Both the position numbers and the translations under genes were made by a program. Below the pieces are notes generated by a model. The model saw only the letters and a list, made by a program, of their open reading frames with translations. It searched no databases and was not told where the DNA came from. This document shows, in pieces, positions 21,742 to 32,402 of a stretch of 64,000 nt of DNA; within the stretch, counting starts at the first letter, position 1, and the number at the start of each line of letters is the position of its first letter. This DNA comes from Zymoseptoria tritici IPO323 (lineage: Eukaryota; Ascomycota; Dothideomycetes; Mycosphaerellales; Mycosphaerellaceae), in assembly GCF_000219625.1 (NCBI RefSeq), contig NC_018216.1:3348001-3412000 (forward strand). The letters are read 5' to 3'.

Positions 21742-22975
21742 ATGTCTACCTCCACATCCGCCATCAAACTTCGCCGCAAGAAGAATGTCAAAAAGGGAAT
21801 CCAGTTCTGTCTGATGGTCTGCGGCGCTTCCGGCACCGGTCGCACCACATTCGTCAACACTCTCTGCGGCCGTCAGGTCCTCACACCGCTCGATGCCGAT
21901 GATCCCACCACCGCGCACGTCGAAGAGGGCGTCAAGATCAAGCCTGTGACCGTCGAGCTGGAGTTGGACGAGGAAGGCACTCGTGTCTCACTCACCATCG
22001 TCGACACACCCGGCTTCGGCGACAGCATTGACAACGAGGCTTCCTTCAGCGAGATCTCCACCTTTTTGGAGAGGCAATATGATGACATCTTGGCTGAAGA
22101 GAGCAGAATCAAGCGCAACCCGCGATTCCGTGATAACAGAATCCACATTCTTCTGTACTTCATCGCGCCAACAGGTGAGATTTGATGACTACCTCGCGTG
22201 CTGCTCACACTGACACCTCTTCTCTCCAGGCCATGGTCTCCGCGAACTCGACATTGAGCTCATGCGCCGTCTCAGCCCTCGTGTCAACGTCATTCCCGTC
22301 ATCGGCAAGGCCGACTCCCTCACGCCACTCGAACTCGCCGAGAGCAAAAAGCTCATCATGGAGGACATCGAGCACTACCGCATTCCCGTCTACAACTTCC
22401 CATACGACATTGAAGAGGATGATGAGGATACCGTGGAGGAGAACGCCGAGCTTCGCGGCCTGATGCCATTCGCTATTGTCGGCTCGGATGAGGTCATTGA
22501 GCTCGACGGCAAGCGTGTGCGTGCTCGCCAATACCCATGGGGTGTGGTGGAAGTTGATAACCCGCGCCACTCCGACTTCCTCGCGATTCGCTCCGCTCTT
22601 CTCCACTCCCATCTCGCCGATCTCAAGGAAATCACCCACGACTTCCTCTACGAGAACTACCGTACCGAGAAGTTGTCTAAGAGCGTGGCCGGTGGAAGCG
22701 ACATGACAGGCTTGGACAACGGCGACAGCCTCGACCCACAGAGCTTGGCCAGCCAGTCTGTGCGTCTGAAGGAAGAGCAACTGCGCCGTGAGGAGGAGAA
22801 GTTGCGCGAGATTGAGGTCAAGGTGCAGCGTGAGATCAACGAGAAGAGGCAGGAACTGCTTGCTCGTGAGTCTCAACTCAAGGAGTTGGAATCCCGCATG
22901 AACCGGGAGCACACTCCCAGCAGCCAGCCTGTGGGTGGTGACGACGACGAGAGTGTTGGAGGAGCGCAGCACTGA
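21742..22975 (+). CDS. aspA: Septin, AspA/Cdc11 type
   Basis: Two exons, 21742-22174 and 22230-22975, across a 55-bp intron (donor GTGAGA, branch CACTGAC, acceptor CAG), giving 392 aa. The start MSTSTSAIKLRRKKN is the usual N-terminus of the AspA group, with the basic stretch that binds phosphoinositides. The P-loop is GASGTGRTT (28-36), with Arg in place of the usual Lys as in Cdc11-type septins. Switch region DTPGFGD is at 88-94 and the guanine-specificity motif GKAD at 170-173. The septin unique element follows about residue 215-270. A charged coiled coil fills about 300-365. Septins form filaments at hyphal tips, septa and emerging branches. Tail-to-tail with the glycosyltransferase gene on the right. 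Confidence 0.95.
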
Positions 22976-23489
22976 AGTGGAGGTGATGGAATGACGGGAG
23001 GAGAGATGAAGAGCAAGGAGAAATGGTGTGAGGAGGGACATTAGCGGGAGACGAGGCTGGAACAACGGAGAAGAGATGAGATGCAGCTTCAATACCCATC
23101 AGAGCTATAATTTCTGTTTCTCCGCGCGAAAAAATTTGCTGTGAGGAAGAAGCGGTTTGTATGTATCCTGGTTTTTGAGAATAATGTTATTGTGGTCGAC
23201 TTGAGGATTTTGAGACGTTCGCATTCGTTCTATGAAAGTGGCAAGATGAGACTTGCTGAGTGCTGCCCCGATATACTTGGAAATAACAACGCGATTGATG
23301 TCGTTGAATTATCAGTCTGCAGTTCTTGGAATCGCCAACTCCTCGAGAGAATTCTCGGCTTCCAGAACGCTGCGCTTCATCTGATGAACCTCATAGACGC
23401 CTGAGCGGAGGAAAAGCGGGATGCTGTGTTCGTCCTCTCTCCTTCTGTTCCTCTCCCTTTGTCTCTTCATCAAGTCAAGCTCTTCCCAC
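22976..23489. other. Convergent intergenic region
   Basis: 3' ends of the septin and glycosyltransferase genes. I see nothing coding; the minus-strand frame over 22205-23092 is a shadow of the septin. Confidence 0.5.
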
Positions 23490-24665
23490 CTACCCACCCT
23501 CCCCTTCCCTTTCGGGCAACGGCAACGGAAACTTGACCGGATCATCCACCTCAATCAACCCCATCTCGTACAACTCCCTCGCAACCGGATACACCGCCCT
23601 CGCGAAATTACTCCTCCTCTCCAACACATATCTCGGGGATATCCCTCTGAAACCGGGAATGTTCACGAAATTGTCCTGTTCGTGAGAGAACGCGTGGAGC
23701 ATATACGATGCGGCCCAATCGTTCGCCCAGGGGGGACGTCGAGGGAGTTTGTTCAAGTCGGACCAATGTTCTAGAGGTGAAGATGGGGAGATGGGGTAGT
23801 CGGGAAGATGTCCGTTTTCGTCGATCAGGTCGAGAGCGGAGACTTGATCGCGGTGGACTTGAAGGAGAGGGGTTTTATCCGACAGCGTCCAACTCCACGG
23901 CGCGAACGCGTCCCGCTCCACGATGAGCATGTCTTTCGTGCCGGGATGGGCGACGAGTTGTTGTCCGAGAATGGTGAGGGCGTAGTTGGAGTGCTTCGAC
24001 CATGAGCCGTCGAACCAGGCGTCCATGAGTTCGTGCCAGAGTTCGATCATGCGGGAGTGGGGTTGGGTCATGAAGACTCCCGAGCAAATCATGCGGCCCT
24101 GTTGGCGGCCTGCGATGGCCTGGAAGCCGGACGAGCGGAGAGGAGCGATGTCTTTTAGAGGGTGGACGTCGAAGTCGATGTATGTGCCGCCGTAGTTACG
24201 GATGGCGGCGACGCGGACAAAGTCGGATTTGTGTTCCATGAGTGTGATGGGGATGCCGCGGGAGGTGTTATGCGGGGGTTCGGCGGGGAGGATGGTGAGT
24301 TGGGGGATGGAGAAGATGAGTTGGGTCCATTTTCCTGCTTCGCCGGAGCGGGCGCGGGCGAGGGAGTCTGGAGGAGCGTTGGTGTGGAGGTAGATGGTGT
24401 CGGGTTGCCAGTATTTCAGGGTCGCGCAGACGGAGAGGACGGCGGAGAAGCGGAAGGAGAAGTCGGTGGTGTTTTCGGAGAGGATGTAGACGTAGTGGAC
24501 GATGTTGGGGATGGGTTTGTTGGAGGAGGAGAAGGAGGAGTATGAGGACGGGTCGAAGTGGGGCGCGCGGAGGTTGTGGGTGATGTGGAGGGCGTAGAGG
24601 ACGAGTGCTGTGCCTAAGCAGGAGAGGATGAGGATGATGTTGTCTTGCCGTGTGCGGAGGGCCAT
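23490..24665 (-). CDS. Type II membrane glycosyltransferase with DxD sugar-binding motif (GT32-like)
   Basis: Single exon, 391 aa from the Met followed by ALRTRQDN, which leaves a short cytosolic tail and one membrane anchor at about 9-26 (IILILSCLGTALVLYAL), the Golgi type II layout. NIVHYVYIL at about 54-62 and IRNYGGTYIDFDVHPLKD with DFD at 164-166 match the catalytic core of the DxD-containing sugar transferase family (capsular polysaccharide synthesis / OCH1-like). A Trp-rich C-terminal part (PWSWTL, PPWANDWAASYML) fits the acceptor domain. The donor sugar cannot be read from sequence. It is divergent to a second glycosyltransferase gene at 25375. Confidence 0.85.
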   Translation of the reverse strand: MALRTRQDNIILILSCLGTALVLYALHITHNLRAPHFDPSSYSSFSSSNKPIPNIVHYVYILSENTTDFSFRFSAVLSVCATLKYWQPDTIYLHTNAPPDSLARARSGEAGKWTQLIFSIPQLTILPAEPPHNTSRGIPITLMEHKSDFVRVAAIRNYGGTYIDFDVHPLKDIAPLRSSGFQAIAGRQQGRMICSGVFMTQPHSRMIELWHELMDAWFDGSWSKHSNYALTILGQQLVAHPGTKDMLIVERDAFAPWSWTLSDKTPLLQVHRDQVSALDLIDENGHLPDYPISPSSPLEHWSDLNKLPRRPPWANDWAASYMLHAFSHEQDNFVNIPGFRGISPRYVLERRSNFARAVYPVARELYEMGLIEVDDPVKFPLPLPEREGEGG

Positions 24666-25374
24666 GGCTAGGGAACACGGCGTGGCATTATTGTCGTCGT
24701 GAGGGCGGGATGAGTGTGGGCGAGCGTCATTCCTTTTTATCATCTCTCAATGTCACCTTTCTTGAGTCCTCGGCGCTGACAGAACGGATCCTTGAGTTAC
24801 CTTGGATTGGGGCTTGTGAGAAGGGGGCACCGGGACCGCGTTACTGGATTAGAAGGCCATGAAAAGTAGTGGCTGACAGGCTTGACCCTTTCGATACAAC
24901 GAGGGTATCCTGGGTGGTCCAGCTGTTGTCACATGTAATCACACAGAATGCCCATGCCATGCCCGCCGGCCGGGGTTTTGTTGGAGCGCATTGCGTGCGA
25001 TTTCCAGCCTTGCATTGGTGATGGATGTACCCGATGAGGATGAGGATGATTTGGAGGATATCATCAGAGGAGAGGAACCAGAGAAGATCCAAGACCGGGA
25101 CAAGTCGGAGGAGGAACAGGATGCGCCGTGCTGGAAATGGTGATGGCCAACATTGAAGTCTTGTCGCATGTATTCCGAGTTCCATTGATCGATTGAGATG
25201 AGGATGATTGCGATGATTGGGATCCCTGGTCCCTGTCATGATTCTTCCAGTTCAGCATCAACCCCGTCGAGAGTTTCATTCGGCCTTCTCTTCGCAAATC
25301 GTTGACATGACCTCGAGTTGTCTTCTGCGCCATGATGACCGCCTCGGTTCCTTCGTCTGGCCTGGACCGGCGTG
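24666..25374. other. Divergent promoter region of two glycosyltransferase genes
   Basis: No coding frame supported. The minus-strand frame 25064-25660 runs antisense into the next gene and is rejected. Confidence 0.5.
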
Positions 25375-26389
25375 GCAGCAATGTTGCCTTCATTGCGCGT
25401 GTTTGTGCTGGCGGGCGTCGGAGCAGTATTTCTCTGGGCGATTGTGTATCATAATTTCGGCCAGGACGACTTCTCCCTGCGCGGCGTCGCCAGTCAAAAG
25501 CTTCGCTCAAATTCACGGCTACGACTACAAATTCTACCACGCGCAGCACATGAAGGGATATTACGACACCTGGATCCGGCCGCATCTCCTCGCTTCGCTG
25601 CTGAGGGATAACGACTACGACTTTGTCATGACCATGGACGCCGATGTGACGATCACGCACAAGGACGTGCCGTTGGAGTGGCTGTTCAATCGATGGAATA
25701 TCACCGAGCGGACCTCCATCGCTCTGCCGTGGGATGTTGAGACGCAGATCTGGGAGACGGACTATATTCGGGGCAAAGATAGTAGAGGCTTGACTGTCCT
25801 AAATGCTGGTGTCGTGATTGTGCAGAATTTGCCGCATACCTTGGAGATTTTACAGGTGAGTGACTGAGTTCGGATGGCATGGCTCCATCATTCGACGAGA
25901 TACCTGCTGACTTCTGTACTTCGCTTCTGAAGGCCTGGGGTGACTGCCCGACCGAAACCCGCTACGAAGGCTGCGCGCACTGGAAAACCGAATGGAGCCA
26001 CGAGCAGCGGGCTTTTTCCGAATACATCCGATACGACTTCAACCCGGACGGCGACAACATCGTGGTGAGTCGGACGAATCCCTTCCTCATGAACAGCTGA
26101 GGCGTCTTGCTAATCCTGCATCTGCCAGCCCATCGCCTGTGACGACGCCATGTCCTGGCCCGGCGCGACAGAAGAGCGACCCGGGCCTTTCAACAGCGTA
26201 GTCTTGAGCGACTGCAATGGCAATTTCTTGCGCCACCATACATGGCACAAGGAGAGGCCGAGAGGGGAGTTCCAGGACGCTGTGATGCAGTTGATGATTC
26301 GGTTACTGCAGGACAAGGTGAAGCAGAATATGGATACGATCTTGACGGAGGAGAGGAAGGAGAGGAAGGGTGGAGGTGGAATAGCATGA
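25375..26389 (+). CDS. Glycosyltransferase (nucleotide-diphospho-sugar transferase fold), N-terminal part disrupted
   Basis: The well-supported part has three exons: up to 25855, 25933-26064 and 26129-26389, with GT-AG introns of 77 bp and 64 bp. It reads SFAQIHGYDYKFYHAQHM, then FVMTMDADVTITH with the DAD metal-binding motif, LPWDVE, and VLNAGVVIVQN, a layout typical of GT-A transferases acting on mannans or other secreted glycans. A good type II anchor (MLPSLRVFVLAGVGAVFLWAIV) begins at 25375 but in another frame; the shift to the catalytic frame occurs near 25480-25510 and no GT-AG pair there restores phase. The usual first beta strand of the nucleotide-binding fold is also not visible. 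So the gene has lost a piece, has an indel, or has an exon I cannot place. Confidence 0.7.
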
Positions 26390-26726
26390 TGAGATGAATT
26401 TGAGGACTTCGGGCGATATTGGAGCCAAATTGACCCGAATCGGGGAAGCGCTATTTCCCGCGCCCTAAATTCAGGCACATTTCGTCAGGGCAGTCCTTTC
26501 AATTATTATTAATTGGCTAAACGACTTCAAACATCATGGCGGGGGTGCTCTCTAATGTGATCCAACTTGACCGACGGAATTGATTCAAACCCTCCATCAA
26601 ATGCGCCACGCTCCCGCCCGGAATCTGGCGGCATTCGTCATCTTCTCCCTGGGATTGTTGCTGGCATAGTTCTACCTGCTCGTGCCCCTCCATCACGACA
26701 CTGCTTCTCCTTCTTCCTCCTCGACC
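26390..26726. other. Intergenic, promoter of the nitroreductase gene
   Basis: 337 bases with an AT-rich patch at about 26495-26520 (AATTATTATTAATTGGC) and CT-rich sequence nearer the start codon. No gene. Confidence 0.5.
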
Positions 26727-27544
26727 ATGCAACGCACCCCACTCCTGCGTCAATTCTCCAAACTTCTGCCCCTTCGTCCTACATCCATCCTCCAAAAACC
26801 CTTTCCGCCCTCTCCCTCAACAACCTCAGCCTCCTTCTCCACCACCACCCCTAAAATGACCTTCGACACCATCCCCTTCAAAGCAGCCACCGAGCTCCGC
26901 CGCTCCATCTACCCCCTCTCCAATACATCCACCATCTCCGACGCCCGCATCAAAGAACTCGTCGAAGCCACGATCCTCAACACCCCTTCCAGTTTCAATT
27001 CCCAATCCACCCGGCTCGTGGTGCTGGTGAAGGAAGAACATGAGAAATTCTGGGACATTGTGACGGAAGTGTTAAAGGGCATGTTACCCGAGGAACAATT
27101 TGAGAAGAGTAGTAAAGGACGGATGGCCATGTTTCGGGCGGCGTATGGAACGGTATGTTCATCCACCCTCTCCAGCGACATACACCTCGCAGCGACTGAC
27201 GCATTGTTGGGCAGGCTCTCTTCTACGAAGACCGCGCGGTAATCAAAGGCCTGCAAGACAAAATGTCCCAATTCGCCGAACACTTCCCCCAATGGTCCGA
27301 ACACACCTCGGCCATGCATCAATACGTCCTCTGGACGGCGCTGGAAGCCGAAGGTCTGGGCGCGAATCTACAGCACTACAACCCCATCGCGAACGAAAAG
27401 GTCGCCAAGGCGTTCAACATTCAAGACGGGTGGGAGTTGAAGGCGCAGCTGGTGTTTGGTGATCCTGCGGGGAGTGCGAGGAATGATTTGAAAGTGAGAG
27501 ATACGCAGCCGTTGGAGGAGAGGATCAAGTTTGTTGGGTTCTAA
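26727..27544 (+). CDS. Nitroreductase-family oxidoreductase (Frm2/Hbn1-like)
   Basis: Two exons, 26727-27152 and 27215-27544, with a 62-bp intron (GTATGT donor, CTGAC branch, CAG acceptor), 251 aa. The first 40 residues (MQRTPLLRQFSKLLPLRP, then SFSTTTPKM) look like a mitochondrial presequence; a shorter form could start at MTFDTIPF (26856). The core reads ELRRSIYPLSN, IKELVEATILNTPSSFNSQS, which is the FMN-binding N-terminus of the Frm2/Hbn1 group, and later WTALEAEGLGANLQHYNP and LKAQLVFGDP. These enzymes reduce nitroaromatics with NAD(P)H and affect lipid and redox signalling in yeast. Tail-to-tail with the large Ser-rich gene. Confidence 0.9.
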
Positions 27545-27888
27545 GGTGCATACTCGGCGATGCCTTGTAAGGATCTGGGATATATATGACAATGCATAAA
27601 GGCGAAGAAGATATACAGCGAGTTGGAATGAAGCATAGAAAATCACGAAGAAACGCAAGTCTGACAAAAACCATCCACAGACCCAATACCACTATCCAAC
27701 TACCCAACCGCCATGCCACCTCTAGCAATAATACAAAAGCATACCTTCACCCCAAATCGATGCACCAACCAGCCATGCAACACAACCCAATTCCACAGCT
27801 GCCACCACTCCATCCAACACCAACCCATTGACAATCCCGCTGATCCCGCCAATTACCACGCCACAAACCCACCCTCCGCAGCTCAAAA
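27545..27888. other. Convergent intergenic region
   Basis: 3' flanks of the nitroreductase and the Ser-rich protein. A/C-rich on the plus strand (many CCAAC and CACC words); no feature recognised. Confidence 0.5.
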
Positions 27889-30800
27889 TCAAACGAACCT
27901 CGTCGCACCACTCCTCTCCCTCTCCCTCTCACCTCCACCACCCACTCTTCCCTCCTCCTTCAACCAACAACTCACCAACCTCTGCCCCGGCGACGTCCTA
28001 ATCCCATCCCCACCGCTTCCCACACTCTCACCCATATCCTTCTCTCCTACAGCCGGCTGACTCTTCGTCCCGCTCGACTTGCCAAACCCCACACCCACCA
28101 CATCCTTTCGTCGCACATTGCCACCAGCGCCGCGGATCTGGTGTTTGCTCAAAGGTGCACCCGAGCAGCTGCTGCCGGCAGCCAACCACTCTGAACTCGA
28201 CAGAGTAGGTAGTCCCGTGGCAGAAGTCCGCGTATTGCATGACAACTCATGACTCTCGTGACCATTGACCTGAGTGGAAGCCTGCCGCACGACATTCGCC
28301 TCCAGCTCGAACGGGTTTTGAGGCGTACCACCTCTCTTCACCTCCCCCGCTTCTGCACCCATCTTGGCGGCCGAAGGAGGTCGAGCATTCTCCTGGTTGT
28401 GGTTCTGGTTGAAAGTATGGCTGTGGCTTCTGAACGGTGGAGACTTCTTCTCGGGCGATGGCGGTTTCGCGTCTGCGTATGGACCCGCGGAGATGCGGAG
28501 TAAAGTCGTGTCCACATCGACGGGACTCCTGGGCTTACGCTGAGCGATGTTACGGAAGTTTGCGACGTTCGAATCCGAGGCAGGCTCGGCTTGGGACACC
28601 TCAACCTCGCTGCCTGTAGCAGGATGCGGGAGTCGTCGAAGTTGATCAACGGAGACAGAGTGCTCAATCCTTTTCACTTGCAACGCCCTGGCCTGCGCAG
28701 ACGCCGTGGCTTTCCAATTCGCACGAAGGTCATAGTTGGACTTTGGCCGAGATGTAACGGTCGTCTGAGCTGCAGGTATGGCTGGAAGTGAGGCTGGCGG
28801 GATCGAAGAAGGTTCGTCTGCCACTTTGTCCGCTGATATGCCCGCAGTCGCATGGATCTGAGCCTCTGCTTCAATCTCAGCAAAACTCCGAGGCTTGGAA
28901 ATTCGACGTTGTCGAGCAGCTGTTCCTCGGGCCAAAACCACGGCCGCAGAGCTGCCCGCACCAGCATTGATTGAAGCTGTGGTGACACGAAGCCCACTCT
29001 CGACACTGGCGGTTCTACTCTTGGCCATGTGTCGCATAGATCGGGACATGGCATCTTCGGGCGTGACATCTCTGCAGTGCGCGTGGCGAGATGAAGCATT
29101 GCTCTGCCGGCTGGAAGCACGACTTCTCGGCCTGTCCGCGGGAACGTTGTAGAAAGCTGGATAGCGGTCCTTCATGTATCGTCCACTGGCGGCAGAAGTA
29201 GGTCGGCTTCCATCCGCAATTCCCACGCCATCATACTCATCCTCCCGCAACCCATGCGCAAACTCACTCAATTCACTCGCGATCCAATCTCTCCACTCTT
29301 GACTCCCACCTCCCGCACCTCTTCTCTTCTCCGGAGAGATCTCATACCGCCTCACCTCCCTCCCAGTCACAGTGATCTTGGTCGCGCCCGCTTCCGGGTC
29401 CAGCATCGCATCCATGTCCATTGGCGTCTCTGGTCTTGGCGAAGCTCCATCCGTTGCCCTGGAGTAGACGCTGGGTGAGATGACATCTGCACGACACGAG
29501 TGCGGCAAGCTCGTGTGATTCTCACGAACGCTCATACCGACGTTTGTAGCCGTGGAGGGTAGGGTGTACGGGTTGTCCTCCACGACTGAGGCGTCACCTG
29601 AGGCGAAAGGTGCAAGAGTGCTCGACCAACGCTTCACGGCGGCATCTTTCCTTCGGGCGAGTTGATCTTTGGACGGACCCGGCGCTTTGATGGCGCAGCT
29701 CCGACGCAAAGGATTGCTGGAGGCATGCGGAGAGGATGTCTGGACATGATGTAGAACCGTGCGATCCGGCGAGGACGTTGCAGACGAATTATCGTGCGTG
29801 GCTTCCGGTACGGGTGGGAGATCCGGTGTCGAAACTGGGCGGATCGTGGCGTGATCATTGTCCGTGGCGGTGAGACCTCGCCAAGGGTTGAGAAGATGAT
29901 GAGTTGAAGACACTCGCTGAGATTGCGAGGGCAGCCGTGCAAGGGCACCGCTACCACTCGATGGCTGCGTTGAGCTCGATTCACCAGCAACAGGGACTTC
30001 GTTCGCAGCTTCAGTCGACCTGGAAGTGCGCATGCGTCTTTGCAGAGCACTATAGAGACTCTGGCTCTCCTCGGAGGACGACTTCAAATCAGCCTTGCTG
30101 GACCGACGTAACTTATTACGGATCGGACGGCCAAAGAACAACGAGCTGGTTTTGCGAAGGGTGGCATTGCTGTCGCTCTTGTGCAGTGCTCTCGGAGGCC
30201 CTTGCCCAATGGTGAACGGACCGTTGGCGGTACGCACGCTGGACTGGTTGATGGTCGAGTTCGTCCAGCTTGTGACTCGAGACTTGGAAGCCGTGCTGGC
30301 TGTGGTGTACTTGTTCTGAGTTGGGGGATCCTCGGCAGCCACGGTCATGAAAGGGTCAGTGTAGTCGACAAAAGAGGCTTCGCTCAGATCGTAATCGCCG
30401 ACTGCAAAGTGGAAGTCTTTGGCCTCCACTTGCTGGGGCGGAAGTCCAGGTGGCGGTGGTAGAGGCTTGGAGACTCTGCGGAACACTTTCTTCAGGCGAC
30501 CTTTGATCGTGTCGGAGAAATTGCGAGACTTTTGCTGCGACTTGGCAGATGGGACCACATTGTAAGCGGGTTGACGTGGCATCGGAGCGGCTGTGTTGGA
30601 TGAGGCCTGGTTGCATGGTGGCAACCCAGTATCAAAGTTGTAGCCATTATCGGTTGCCCTTCGCTTTTGGAATGAGCCCAAGAAAGACTTTCTTTCGCGG
30701 ACACGTCTTGGTTGCAGAGCATCGGCATGGATCGACTGGGTATCCTGATCTGTGGAGTTCCCTTTGGTCGAGCTCCTGGTTTGATATGATAACGGCAGTT

Positions 30801-31446
30801 TATCGTCGTCATGCCATTGTCCAAAGGCCGTCATGTGCGCGAGACTGCTCGTGTAATTGTCTCCTTCTGAACGTCCTGACTCTTCAGATGGCCGGATTTG
30901 AAGAGTGGAGCTCCGTCTCTCCAGCAGCGAGTATCTAGGGGCCGGGCTTCCGTCGGTGTATCCAGATGTACGCTTCCTCAAAGGTGGCGCGAGGCTCGGC
31001 TGAGACGCTGTGATCTTGACTATGCTCGGCTCAGGTGGGATGACAGATCTCTTCCTCGTGACGACAGTCTCTTCGTCGCTATTCGTGGAGGATTTACCAA
31101 CGGGACTGTGCTTTGCGTGCGCCGTTGTCAACGTATGTGCACTTTCGCCAGTCTGCGCGAGAGCTTTCTTCCTGGCGTCTTCAAAGTGGCACCCTTCCGA
31201 CTTTCCGCCCATCTTTTGGCTTCGACGACGGTTCGGCTTGGGTCTGCTGCTCTGGGCGGCCATCTCATCGATTCGACGAGCGCGAGAAAAGGCTTCCACA
31301 GCTGCGGCTTCGGCATCACGGTGCGAAACGAATGGGTCGATTGATGTAGATAGACGTTGGTGGCCGGATGCTGAAGTGTGAGCGGAGGAGGTCGATTTGG
31401 CGCGGCGGAGACGGTCGCCCGCGATACTGTTGGATCGTGAGAGCAT
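27889..31446 (-). CDS. Large Ser/Arg-rich, largely disordered protein of unknown function
   Basis: Uninterrupted frame of 1185 aa; its length makes it almost certainly coding. I do not recognise a domain. The protein is rich in Ser, Arg and Pro with many basic-Ser motifs (RSNSIAGDRLRRAKS, RRRSQK, RKRS, RRSSK) that resemble AGC/CaM-kinase or 14-3-3 sites. One better-ordered stretch at about 305-325 (SDTIKGRLKKVFRRVSKPLP) is basic and amphipathic; another at about 685-715 (RREVRRYEISPEKRR followed by WRDWIASELSEFAHGL) may be a short conserved helix. Such proteins in filamentous fungi are often cortical or septal scaffolds, but that is only a guess here. Start at 31446 gives MLSRSNSIAG; no upstream exon seen. 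Confidence 0.75.
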   Translation of the reverse strand: MLSRSNSIAGDRLRRAKSTSSAHTSASGHQRLSTSIDPFVSHRDAEAAAVEAFSRARRIDEMAAQSSRPKPNRRRSQKMGGKSEGCHFEDARKKALAQTGESAHTLTTAHAKHSPVGKSSTNSDEETVVTRKRSVIPPEPSIVKITASQPSLAPPLRKRTSGYTDGSPAPRYSLLERRSSTLQIRPSEESGRSEGDNYTSSLAHMTAFGQWHDDDKLPLSYQTRSSTKGNSTDQDTQSIHADALQPRRVRERKSFLGSFQKRRATDNGYNFDTGLPPCNQASSNTAAPMPRQPAYNVVPSAKSQQKSRNFSDTIKGRLKKVFRRVSKPLPPPPGLPPQQVEAKDFHFAVGDYDLSEASFVDYTDPFMTVAAEDPPTQNKYTTASTASKSRVTSWTNSTINQSSVRTANGPFTIGQGPPRALHKSDSNATLRKTSSLFFGRPIRNKLRRSSKADLKSSSEESQSLYSALQRRMRTSRSTEAANEVPVAGESSSTQPSSGSGALARLPSQSQRVSSTHHLLNPWRGLTATDNDHATIRPVSTPDLPPVPEATHDNSSATSSPDRTVLHHVQTSSPHASSNPLRRSCAIKAPGPSKDQLARRKDAAVKRWSSTLAPFASGDASVVEDNPYTLPSTATNVGMSVRENHTSLPHSCRADVISPSVYSRATDGASPRPETPMDMDAMLDPEAGATKITVTGREVRRYEISPEKRRGAGGGSQEWRDWIASELSEFAHGLREDEYDGVGIADGSRPTSAASGRYMKDRYPAFYNVPADRPRSRASSRQSNASSRHAHCRDVTPEDAMSRSMRHMAKSRTASVESGLRVTTASINAGAGSSAAVVLARGTAARQRRISKPRSFAEIEAEAQIHATAGISADKVADEPSSIPPASLPAIPAAQTTVTSRPKSNYDLRANWKATASAQARALQVKRIEHSVSVDQLRRLPHPATGSEVEVSQAEPASDSNVANFRNIAQRKPRSPVDVDTTLLRISAGPYADAKPPSPEKKSPPFRSHSHTFNQNHNQENARPPSAAKMGAEAGEVKRGGTPQNPFELEANVVRQASTQVNGHESHELSCNTRTSATGLPTLSSSEWLAAGSSCSGAPLSKHQIRGAGGNVRRKDVVGVGFGKSSGTKSQPAVGEKDMGESVGSGGDGIRTSPGQRLVSCWLKEEGRVGGGGERERERSGATRFV

Positions 31447-32402
31447 GTCATCGGTGGTGTGAGGGAAGACGTGGTATCAGTATCGTCCGCAAGAATTTCG
31501 TGGTTGAATCAAAATGCCGCAATGGTAATGAAGAGGTTGTTGACGAAGTATGGAAACGAGGAAATTGCTACTACTGCAGCGCAAGTTTGGCAGGCCGGAT
31601 CAGCACCAAGTCGGGCAGTGTTTCCATCATGCGGGCGGCTACCTCCATTGTCATGCCCAAGATCGAGTTGTTCCTGGAAGCATCACTGCCGCGCGGTGTG
31701 CGAGCTGGGCCTTCCGAGCGTTCGGAAGAGTCGATGATCCGGGCGAGAGCGAACCCAGCACGCTCTTGCCATTGACATCGTAGTGAATCCTGCCAGTGTG
31801 CAAGAAGGATCCATTCAGGCACTTGCGTTTTCGATAGATTCATGTGAGCAAAAAGTGTCAAGTGGTTGATTGAGCGCAGAGTGTAGGTACAGAAAATTCC
31901 GATATGCTTGCACTTTCATAAGGTACTGCCCTGCAAAGCCCGTCGCTCACTCCACAAGGCAGATATCAATTGCGGTGGCAAGGTCATTTCGTGAGTGATC
32001 GATGGAATCTCCGCTGCGCATCATCAAATTTCAATCCTGTGCGGGCAACCTCCGGCAGGCCATATGAAGCACATTCCGCGACTTTTCACTGCGCACTTCT
32101 TTTATTGATCGACGGTCGGTGGTTTGTGGTTGCTGACCGACAACGTCTCGACGCGAGTGCTGTGCGGGTCCTTGTCGGACCAGGCCCAAACGCGCGATCA
32201 AAGAGACCAAAGCGCATTGAACTCCTCAATGTCGGCACAGATCGCGCTGCAATAGAGCGGCCCTCGAGTGATGGAGCGATAGCAGAAGCCCAGATGCTCA
32301 AAGATGCCGTAAACTGCGCAATTTCGGCGTCTCTTGGCCACATCCCAGTGAGGGCAGCGTTTTCAGTTGATACACTCCAGGAACAGGAAGCTCAACAGTA
32401 TC
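31447..32402. other. Intergenic, no gene supported
   Basis: Promoter of the Ser-rich gene and 3' flank of ISY1. A plus-strand frame (31970-32533) overlaps the end of ISY1 and has no domain. Confidence 0.5.
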
